The position numbers were made by a program, and so were the translations under genes. From Chloroflexota bacterium (lineage in GTDB: Bacteria; Chloroflexota; FW602-bin22; JAMCYS01), in the NCBI GenBank assembly GCA_021847625.1, contig JAJZQK010000308.1, positions 1 to 5,215 on the forward strand: DNA of 5,215 nucleotides. Direction: 5' to 3'. The notes under the pieces are model-generated. The model did not search any database and was not told the origin of the DNA. It saw nothing but the letters and a program-made list of their open reading frames with translations. Positions within the stretch are counted from its first letter, which is position 1. Every line of letters begins with the position of its first letter. Positions 1 through 5,215 of this stretch are shown in pieces.

Positions 1-1428
1 GGCCATGCCGATGGCGTAGACGGTCGAGCCTTTGGCGGTGAAGCGAAAATCTTCCGGCGTGTAAGGCTTGGTGTCTGTGTCGTGAAATGCGCCGGCCTCG
101 ACTTTGGTGGGGCCTTCGCCGAAGGTGGTCCAGGGCGTGGTGCCGTAGATCGCTTCGCCGTTGACCTTGAGCCATGCGCCCATGGCGCGGAGCGTGGTCT
201 GGACTTCATCCGGAATGGTGCCGTCGGAGCGGGGGCCGAAGTTGAGCAGCAGGTTGCCGTTCTTGCTCACGATGTCAACAAGCTGACGGACGAGGAAGTC
301 GGGCGTCTTGAAGGTATCGTGCTCGATGTAGCCCCAGCTCTTGTTGCTGATGGAGGTATCGGTCTGCCAGTGCTGGGGGACGATGTGGTCCTGCTGGCCG
401 CGTTCGAAGTCCTGCACGGCGGCGGGGTAGTCGATGGCATAGTCCTTGAAGTTGATGACGCCGGTGTAGCCGTGGGCGGCTGCGTAGTTGTAGTAGAAGG
501 CAGCGAAGCGCGTGACGGCGGGTCGCATGGCGGGCTGGCCAATCCACCAGTCGAAGTAGACGATCTCGGGGTGGTACTTCTCGACGAGCTCGGTGTCGCG
601 GGCGAGCCAGTCGTTGGCCCAGGCTTCGCTGACGTAGGTCCAGTCATTGGTGAGGCCGCCTTTGCCGCTGATCCACTGATGGGCGGGGCCGTAGAGGCCG
701 GCGTTGCGCGGGTCGTTAACGTCGGAGCGGATGGCGCGGCCGCCGTCATAGAAAAAGTTGTGCTCGACGCGGTGGGAGCTGAGGCCGAAGTGGAGGCCCT
801 GCGCGCGGACGGCTTGGGCGAGCTCGCCGAGGGTGTCGCGTTTGGGGCCCATCTTGGCAACGGTCCAGTCGCTGAGGCCGGAGTCGTACATGGAGAAGCC
901 GTCGTGATGCTCGGCGACGGGGACGACGTACTGCGCGCCGGAGTCCTTGAAGAGCGCGGCCCACGCGGCGGGGTCAAAGTGCTCGGCGCGGAAGAGCGGG
1001 ATGAGGTCCTTGTAGCCTTTTGCGGGATCGCCGTGGCCGTAGCGGGCCTGGAAGTCTTTGTAGGCGCCGTCACCGGGGTGGTACATGTTGCGCGGGTACC
1101 ACTCGTTTTCCGCGGCGGGCACGGAGTAGACACCCCAGTGGATGAAGATGCCAAACTTGGCGTCCTTGTACCACTGCGGCTGCTGATACTTTTCGAGCGA
1201 GGCCCAGTCGGCGCGGTAGGGGCCGTCGTTCTGCTGCTTGAGCTCGTCGGCGAGGAGGCGGTTGCGCTCGGCGTCGTACTTGCTGACGGCCTGCTGCCAC
1301 TCGTGGTCGATCTCGGCGGCGGACTTGATGCCGAGGGTGGGCGCGTAGGGGTCGGCGGGGGTGCTTTGGGCGAGGGCCAGAGGCACGGCGACGAGCAGCA
1401 GCGAGAGGGAGCAGGCCAGGTTCTTCAT
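1..1428 (-). CDS. Secreted alpha-L-fucosidase, GH29 family (C-terminus cut off by window edge)
   Basis: This gene encodes a retaining exo-alpha-L-fucosidase that removes terminal alpha-L-fucose from glycans outside the cytoplasm. The 476 visible codons have no stop. Residues 1-20 form a signal peptide (short K-containing n-region, leucine-rich core, cleavage after ALA before Q21). Residues 30-70 are a charged, probably helical lead-in. The (beta/alpha)8 domain begins near WYKDAKFGIFIHWG (86-99). Further GH29 landmarks are EHHDGF (173-178), VYFDWW (290-295) with Asp293 as the expected nucleophile, DFERG (340-344), HWQTDTSI (353-360), SWGY (364-367) and SKNGNLLLNFGPRSDG (388-403). Glu342 lies 49 residues after the nucleophile and is a candidate acid/base; the gap is 42 in the Thermotoga maritima enzyme (D224/E266). 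This is inference, because that residue is poorly conserved in GH29. From about 430 the C-terminal beta-sandwich begins; roughly 50-80 residues are probably missing. The ATG at 1428 was chosen because it gives the signal peptide; no strong Shine-Dalgarno precedes it, so translation may depend on the upstream gene. The family call is firm; the exact linkage cleaved is unknown. Confidence 0.95.
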   Translation of the reverse strand, partial: MKNLACSLSLLLVAVPLALAQSTPADPYAPTLGIKSAAEIDHEWQQAVSKYDAERNRLLADELKQQNDGPYRADWASLEKYQQPQWYKDAKFGIFIHWGVYSVPAAENEWYPRNMYHPGDGAYKDFQARYGHGDPAKGYKDLIPLFRAEHFDPAAWAALFKDSGAQYVVPVAEHHDGFSMYDSGLSDWTVAKMGPKRDTLGELAQAVRAQGLHFGLSSHRVEHNFFYDGGRAIRSDVNDPRNAGLYGPAHQWISGKGGLTNDWTYVSEAWANDWLARDTELVEKYHPEIVYFDWWIGQPAMRPAVTRFAAFYYNYAAAHGYTGVINFKDYAIDYPAAVQDFERGQQDHIVPQHWQTDTSISNKSWGYIEHDTFKTPDFLVRQLVDIVSKNGNLLLNFGPRSDGTIPDEVQTTLRAMGAWLKVNGEAIYGTTPWTTFGEGPTKVEAGAFHDTDTKPYTPEDFRFTAKGSTVYAIGMA

Positions 1429-1534
1429 AGAGCCGCATGGTAATTCCCGGCGAGAGCGGGGAGCAAATGCATCCAGAGGATGTTTGGCCGCCGGCGAAAG
1501 ATCTCGCCGGCGGCGGGCTAAGCGATTGGGCTAG
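1429..1534. other. Intergenic spacer between the GH31 and GH29 genes
   Basis: This is 106 bases between the GH31 stop codon and the GH29 start. It holds the strong hairpin described separately, a small perfect dyad CATCC-AGA-GGATG (1470-1482), and a weak CCCG/CGGG pair (1446-1449 with 1457-1460) close to the GH29 start. I see no convincing -35/-10 pair reading leftward and no good Shine-Dalgarno for GH29. The gene order and the absence of a clear promoter suggest read-through transcription from GH31 into GH29, but a gap of this size does not exclude a separate promoter. Confidence 0.6.
1487..1514 (-). terminator. GC-rich hairpin after the GH31 gene (possible weak terminator or mRNA-stabilising stem)
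   Basis: Bases 1487-1497 (GCCGCCGGCGA) are perfectly complementary to 1504-1514 (TCGCCGGCGGC), giving an 11-bp stem with a 6-base loop (AAGATC). It starts about 20 bases past the GH31 stop on the leftward transcript. On that strand the bases after the stem read CAAACATCC, so the T-run of a classical Rho-independent terminator is missing. It could act as a partial terminator that lowers GH29 expression relative to GH31, or as a stem protecting the GH31 message 3' end. The stem itself is certain; its role is inferred. Confidence 0.4.
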
Positions 1535-4366
1535 TTAATGCGCGACTTCGGCCATCATGGCCTTGGCGCGGTTGAGGGAGTCGAGGCGGCGTTGTTTCTC
1601 CTGCTCCATGTTGGCCGGAGCGAGGTTGCCGCGGCTGAAGCGGCGGGAGTAGACGTCGAGGCGGCGCTGGGCGTCCTGCTCCAGCGCGGTCACAGCGGAT
1701 TGCGCCTGGGGCAGGGTCTGGTGGAAGTGGGCAATCTCCTGCTGTGCGCGCTCGGGGTGATAACCGAGGCGGTCGCCGGTTTGCATCACGTCAATGAGCA
1801 GATCGGGCGGCTGGGAGACGGGCCAGGTCTGCTGCAGGGCGTCATAGGCGGCGCGGAGGCGCGTCATGGAGCCGGCGAAGCCGTCGAGCTCGCCACGGCG
1901 GGGGGTGAGTCCGCGGGTGCGGCGGACGACGATGGTGACCGGCTTGGCGGTGCTCTGCGCGGCGACTGGAATGACGGTGGTGAGGGTGTTGCCAATGAAG
2001 CTCCAGCCGACACTGCGTGCGGCAGACTTCTGAGAGACCTCTACCCCGTTGACTGTGACTGCGGCGGGCGGCCAGTCAGCGGGGAGGCGTAGCTCAAAGG
2101 CACGGGATTTCAACATGCCGGGGAAGCTGCCTTCCACGGGTCCGATTTCGACGGTGAGGGTGTCGCCTTTTTGCGCGGCGTGGATGGGTGTGCGGGTGAA
2201 GACGCCACGCTGGTAATCGGTGGACTTGCCGGAGTCCTCATAGACGGAGTAACTGGAGCTTGCGCCGGGCGCGAGCGGCCAGACATTGACGATGAGGGGA
2301 TCGACTGGCTTCTGACCGGTGAACTCCATCGGTGGCTGCATGGGGACAATAGAGCCGGCTTTGAGGTAGATCGGGGTCTGGTCGATGGAGAAGCTGCGCT
2401 GGAGCGTGGCTGGGCCGGTGAAGTGTCTGCCGGTGGGCCACTCAATCCACTCGCCAGCGGGGAGCCAGACCGAACGCGTGGCGAGGCCAGAGGCTTTGTC
2501 GGCTGGCGAGACGACGGGGGCGGCGAGGATCTGGTCGCCGAAGAGGTACTCGTCTTTGCTGGCGTAGGCTTCGCTGGACTCAGGCCAGTCATAGTAGAGC
2601 GGGCGGAGGAAGGCGATGCCGGTGTCGTAGGTGCGGCGCGCCTCGGTGTAGAGATAGGGCTCCATCGCGTAGCGAAGCTGGAAAGTATCGCGCAGGATGG
2701 AGGAGTACGGCTCAGGATAGGCCCAGATGCGGCGCTCGGAGTCGGGGTTCTTGGTGGTGTGGGTGCGCAGGATGGGCGAGAAGGCTCCGAACTGGACCCA
2801 GCGCGTGTAGAGCTCGGGATCGACGGCGCCGGGCATGTGGCCGCCGATGTCGTGGCTCCAGTAGGCGTAGCCGACATTGGCTGCGGTGGCGGTGAACCAG
2901 GGCTGGAAGGCAAGCGAATCCCAGACGGAGATGGTGTCGCCGGAGAAGCCAATCTGGTAGCGGTGGTTGCCGAGGCCGCCCCAGCGGTGGAAGAGCAGCG
3001 GGCGCTTGCCCTCGCGCTGCTGGTCGGTGAAGTGGAGGTAGTTGAGCCACCAGGTGTTGTTGACGCCGGGGAGCTTGGTGTTGGGCTCCTGCTGCCAGTC
3101 AAGCCACCAGAAGTCGATGCCCTGCTGCTCGAGCGGGTGCAGGACGAGGTTGAAGTAATTGACGACCCACTTCTTGTTGGTGGGGTCGAAGGGGACATAT
3201 TTTTTAGTGGCGGGGTCGATGCCCATGGCACGGGCCATGGCGGGATAGGCGGCCTCCCACGGCTGGATGCCGGAGGCGGGGTGGAGATTGAGAGTGGCCT
3301 TCAGGCCGTCGGCGTGCATGTTGTCGAGGAATTGTTTGGGGTCAGGGAAGAGGAGCTTGTTCCACGTGTAGCCGGACCATCCGAGGGTGTGATTGACACC
3401 GAGTGCGCGGGCGGCGGCGTCGGACTGGTCGGTTTCGCCCATGGCTTTGAGCTGCTCGTAGTTGATGTGCCAGTCCATGTCGATGACGAGAACGTCGAGG
3501 GGCGTGGAATTCTGGCGGAAGCCGCGCGTGAGCTCATCAAGTTCCTGGTCGCTGTAGGACCAGTAGCGGGACCACCATGCGCCGAAGGCGAAGCGCGGCG
3601 GCAGCGGGATGCGGCCCGCGACCTGCACGTAGTCGCCGAGGGCCTGGCGGTAGTCGTGGCCATAGCCGAAGAAGTACCAGTCCTGGCGGTCGCCGGCGGG
3701 GCGCTCCATGACCCAGGGCCAGGGGGACTTATCACCTTGAAGGAAACGGAAGTCGGCGGAGTCAAAGAGCGGGCCGGTGGAGTCATCGACGAGTGCCCAG
3801 CCCGAGCGCGAGACGAGGCCCTGGCCGATGGGCTCGCGGGTCTTGCTACCGAGAGCGCCGTCGAGTGTGCGCGTCGTGCCCTGGAGGTTGTCGGGGTCGG
3901 CCATGCCGGGATGCCACGTGACTGGTTTGCCGGATACGGTGAGGGTTATAGCGAGGTTGCCTGGCGTGAACTGGCCGTCCCCAGTGGGCGCGTAGGTGAG
4001 AGTGAGGGATTCGGTCTTGAGGGTGAGATTCCTGCCGCTGACCGATTGCGTGAACTTCGGCACGGGCATGCGGCGGTTGAGGAAGACGAAGGAGGCGTGG
4101 TCTTCAAACTTGCCGTCGGCGGCCCACTCCATGCGGATGAGCTGCGGAGTGAGGACGGTGAAGCGCGCGTTGCCAAGGGTGACGACGGCTTTGGGGTCGG
4201 CGACGGGGTTGTCGGCGGGCGGCTCGGCCTGGGCGGCGCGGGCGATGGCGGATTTGGTCGGCGTTGGGTTCTGTGCGTGGGCCATAGCTGGGTTGTGAAT
4301 CTCTGCTCCGAGTGTGATAGCGGCTGTGACGGCGAATGCGGCAATGGAATGCAAGTTTGGATGCAC
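1535..4366 (-). CDS. Secreted GH31 family glycosidase with atypical nucleophile motif and helical C-terminal extension
   Basis: This is a complete 943-residue retaining alpha-glycosidase of family GH31 (alpha-glucosidase, alpha-xylosidase and related activities). Residues 1-31 look like a signal peptide, cleaved after AHA before QN, although the n-region has only histidines and no Lys/Arg. Residues about 60-255 are the N-terminal beta-sandwich. The TIM barrel starts at FAFGAWWSRYWSYSD (259-273) and contains DVLVIDMDWH (291-300) and LFPDPKQF (339-346). The expected nucleophile is Asp423 in WWLDWQQEP (420-428) and the expected acid/base is Asp477 in FSGDT (474-478). YWSHDIGGH (502-510), RWVQFGAFSP (522-531) and RTHTT (534-538) follow. 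Beta domains, including a DUF5110-like segment, span about 600-815. Residues about 820-943 are an extra, charged, mostly helical tail. The GTG at 4366 was chosen: AGGGGGA lies 4 bases upstream, an in-frame TAG at 4403-4405 closes the frame, and no other start lies between. The family is sure; the substrate is not. Alpha-xylosidase fits the fucosidase neighbour, but WWLDWQQ differs from the usual glucosidase WxDMNE and xylosidase patterns. Confidence 0.95.
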   Translation of the reverse strand: MHPNLHSIAAFAVTAAITLGAEIHNPAMAHAQNPTPTKSAIARAAQAEPPADNPVADPKAVVTLGNARFTVLTPQLIRMEWAADGKFEDHASFVFLNRRMPVPKFTQSVSGRNLTLKTESLTLTYAPTGDGQFTPGNLAITLTVSGKPVTWHPGMADPDNLQGTTRTLDGALGSKTREPIGQGLVSRSGWALVDDSTGPLFDSADFRFLQGDKSPWPWVMERPAGDRQDWYFFGYGHDYRQALGDYVQVAGRIPLPPRFAFGAWWSRYWSYSDQELDELTRGFRQNSTPLDVLVIDMDWHINYEQLKAMGETDQSDAAARALGVNHTLGWSGYTWNKLLFPDPKQFLDNMHADGLKATLNLHPASGIQPWEAAYPAMARAMGIDPATKKYVPFDPTNKKWVVNYFNLVLHPLEQQGIDFWWLDWQQEPNTKLPGVNNTWWLNYLHFTDQQREGKRPLLFHRWGGLGNHRYQIGFSGDTISVWDSLAFQPWFTATAANVGYAYWSHDIGGHMPGAVDPELYTRWVQFGAFSPILRTHTTKNPDSERRIWAYPEPYSSILRDTFQLRYAMEPYLYTEARRTYDTGIAFLRPLYYDWPESSEAYASKDEYLFGDQILAAPVVSPADKASGLATRSVWLPAGEWIEWPTGRHFTGPATLQRSFSIDQTPIYLKAGSIVPMQPPMEFTGQKPVDPLIVNVWPLAPGASSSYSVYEDSGKSTDYQRGVFTRTPIHAAQKGDTLTVEIGPVEGSFPGMLKSRAFELRLPADWPPAAVTVNGVEVSQKSAARSVGWSFIGNTLTTVIPVAAQSTAKPVTIVVRRTRGLTPRRGELDGFAGSMTRLRAAYDALQQTWPVSQPPDLLIDVMQTGDRLGYHPERAQQEIAHFHQTLPQAQSAVTALEQDAQRRLDVYSRRFSRGNLAPANMEQEKQRRLDSLNRAKAMMAEVAH

Positions 4367-4370
4367 AACT

Positions 4371-4377
4371 TCCCCCT
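4371..4377 (-). promoter_or_regulatory. Shine-Dalgarno sequence for the GH31 gene
   Basis: On the minus strand the bases read AGGGGGA, followed by the 4-base spacer AGTT and then the GTG start codon at 4366. This purine run decides the GTG as the start: no ATG or other start codon lies upstream in frame before the TAG at 4403-4405, and starting at the next in-frame Met (residue 28) would destroy the signal peptide. Confidence 0.6.
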
Positions 4378-4486
4378 GTCGTTTGAACTGATCAAGGGAA
4401 GGCTACCACTGGCTGGGCAGGGGTTGCAGGGCGGGGAAAGCGGCAGGTGCAGCGGATTCGTGCCCGGGCGCGTCTAATTCACTGGA

Positions 4487-4495
4487 TGGTATACT
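4487..4495 (+). promoter_or_regulatory. Extended -10 promoter for the S41 peptidase gene
   Basis: TGG followed by TATACT forms an extended -10 element (TGn plus a hexamer with one mismatch to TATAAT). No good -35 hexamer lies 16-18 bases upstream, which is usual for promoters relying on the TGn motif of housekeeping sigma factors. Transcription would start near 4502, leaving an untranslated leader of about 65-70 bases before the ATG at 4569. This is seen in sequence only; no start-site data. Confidence 0.5.
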
Positions 4496-4551
4496 TGCGG
4501 CTAAGACCGCCTTGCGAGGCCCCTTCACGGCGACCGTCGCACCTGCCGTCC

Positions 4552-4556
4552 GGAGG
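4552..4556 (+). promoter_or_regulatory. Shine-Dalgarno sequence for the S41 peptidase gene
   Basis: GGAGG lies 12 bases before the ATG at 4569. The core is perfect but the spacing is longer than the usual 5-9 bases. No alternative in-frame start codon lies closer to it, and the ATG is followed by a clear membrane-anchor sequence, so it remains the best start. Confidence 0.55.
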
Positions 4557-4568
4557 TTCGTTCTATCT

Positions 4569-5215
4569 ATGACCCCTCGCGCCCGCCGCGCAGCCTTTTT
4601 CCTCGTCATTTTCTTCAGTGTTTGCGCCGTTGTGGGCAGTGTGATGCAGCGCAAGGTGGGGGCCCAGTCGTCGGAAGACGAGAGCCAGATCCGCGATAAC
4701 CTGAAGAATTTCAGCGATGTATACGCTCTTGTGGAGAAGAACTACGCTGAGCCGCTGAGCGGCGACAAGGCGGATGGGGCGATCTACGACGGGGCGATAC
4801 CCGGGATTCTGCGGGTGCTGGACCCGCACTCCAACTTCTACGATCCGAAGGCCTATGCCCGGATGCAGGAAGACCAGCGCGGCCACTACTACGGCGTTGG
4901 CATGGTCATCCAGCAGCAGGGCAACAAGGTCTATGTGATTACGCCGTATGAGGGGACGCCTTCGTACAAGGCGGGCATCCGGCCGGGGGACGTGATCTCG
5001 GCAATCGACGGCAAGTCGGCGGAGGGCATGACCTCGGACGCCGTGGCGAAGTCGCTGAAAGGGCCCAAGGGCACGCACGTGCAGGTGACGATGGTGCGCG
5101 AAGGGCAGGCGCAGCCGTTAGTGTTTGACCTAGTGCGCGATGAGATTTCGCACCCCTCCGTGGACCTAGCGTTTGAGATTAAACCGGGTATCGGATATAT
5201 CCATCTGACTCAGTT
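4569..5215 (+). CDS. S41 family carboxyl-terminal processing peptidase (CtpA-type), N-terminal part
   Basis: This encodes an envelope serine peptidase of family S41, which trims or degrades proteins from their C-termini using a Ser/Lys dyad. Only the first 215 residues are in the window, so the catalytic Ser and Lys are not visible. Residues 1-8 are basic (Arg at 4, 6 and 7) and are followed by a hydrophobic stretch at about 9-25, which serves as an uncleaved anchor or signal peptide; AQS at 32-34 is a possible cleavage site. Residues 41-104 form the N-terminal helical region with the typical AIPGILRVLDPHSNFYDP (76-93). A PDZ domain follows (about 105-185) with YGVGMVI (108-114) and AGIRPGDVISAIDG (135-148), which binds substrate C-termini and gates the active site. 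PGIGYIHLTQ (206-215) is the start of the protease core. It is transcribed away from the glycosidase genes. The family call is firm; Ctp/Prc homologues are usually 400-550 residues, so about half is missing. Confidence 0.95.
   Translation, partial: MTPRARRAAFFLVIFFSVCAVVGSVMQRKVGAQSSEDESQIRDNLKNFSDVYALVEKNYAEPLSGDKADGAIYDGAIPGILRVLDPHSNFYDPKAYARMQEDQRGHYYGVGMVIQQQGNKVYVITPYEGTPSYKAGIRPGDVISAIDGKSAEGMTSDAVAKSLKGPKGTHVQVTMVREGQAQPLVFDLVRDEISHPSVDLAFEIKPGIGYIHLTQ

Larger units (their letters stand above)
4367..4568. other. Divergent intergenic region between the GH31 and S41 peptidase genes
   Basis: This is 202 bases separating two genes that face away from each other, so it must carry start signals for both, or for the upstream end of each transcript. 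Rightward there is an extended -10 element and a GGAGG Shine-Dalgarno; leftward there is a G-rich Shine-Dalgarno but no promoter I can place with confidence. The core GTATAC (4489-4494) is palindromic, so a leftward -10 (TATACC) at the same spot is possible but weak. Other dyads are GCCCGGGC (4462-4469), extendable with one mismatch to CGTGCCCGGGCGCG (4459-4472), and ACGGC/GCCGT (4527-4531 with 4545-4549) in the S41 leader. No small ORF or RNA gene is convincing here. Confidence 0.6.

Noticed and set aside
1408..1428. Possible lipoprotein signal (LAC) at the GH29 N-terminus.
   Set aside because: The cysteine is residue 6, before the hydrophobic core, so it cannot be a lipobox; the ALA-Q site at residue 20 fits signal peptidase I.
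1070..1438. An alternative minus-strand start at ATG 1438 for a 122-residue protein.
   Set aside because: It is in a different frame from the GH29 gene, is Arg/Pro-rich with no domain, and overlaps the signal peptide and catalytic domain coding of GH29.
82..1443. A 453-codon open frame on the plus strand with a plausible length for a gene.
   Set aside because: It lies in exact antisense codon register to the GH29 gene, its translation is a low-complexity Gly/Val/Ala/Glu mixture with no recognisable domain, and the opposite strand shows many GH29 motifs.
4459..4472. GC palindrome CGTGCCCGGGCGCG as a transcription-factor operator.
   Set aside because: Short GC palindromes are expected by chance in such GC-rich DNA, and it matches no operator family I can name.
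2171..4477. A 768-codon open frame on the plus strand.
   Set aside because: It is the antisense mirror of the GH31 gene, open only because the sense gene lacks TTA, CTA and TCA codons; the translation is Gly/Val/Glu-rich with no family features.
4563..5078. A 171-codon open frame on the minus strand running through the S41 gene start.
   Set aside because: It is a shadow of the peptidase gene: the plus strand encodes a continuous anchor, helical region and PDZ domain typical of S41 peptidases.

Overview
The window looks like chromosomal DNA of a free-living, polysaccharide-degrading bacterium of high G+C. Codon choice strongly avoids TTA, CTA and TCA, and both glycosidases are predicted to be secreted. 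Protein style and gene content are most like Acidobacteriota (Terriglobia/Acidobacteriaceae, for example Terriglobus, Granulicella or Edaphobacter relatives). That assignment comes from general resemblance, not from a marker gene.

Layout: (1) Bases 1-1428, minus strand, hold the first 476 codons of a secreted GH29 alpha-L-fucosidase; its C-terminus runs off the left edge. (2) Bases 1429-1534 are a 106-base spacer with a perfect 11-bp GC-rich hairpin just behind the upstream gene. (3) Bases 1535-4366, minus strand, hold a complete 943-residue secreted GH31 glycosidase. It has an atypical nucleophile motif (WWLDWQQEP) and a helical C-terminal extension of about 120 residues. (4) Bases 4367-4568 are a divergent intergenic region with a good extended -10 promoter for the rightward gene and Shine-Dalgarno sequences for both genes. 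(5) Bases 4569-5215, plus strand, hold the N-terminal 215 codons of an S41 (CtpA-type) carboxyl-terminal processing peptidase with a membrane anchor and PDZ domain; it runs off the right edge.

The GH31 and GH29 genes are co-oriented and probably co-transcribed, GH31 first. Both products should leave the cytoplasm and trim alpha-linked sugars from side chains of complex glycans. Fucosylated xyloglucan (alpha-xylosyl plus alpha-L-fucosyl) is the simplest common substrate, but the unusual GH31 active-site motif leaves its sugar specificity open. The divergent S41 peptidase is a general envelope-protein processing enzyme and need not be linked to the glycosidases.

I found no mobile element, CRISPR array, RNA gene or clearly new defence-like system. 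The most interesting items are the atypical GH31 catalytic motif and that protein's extra helical C-terminus.
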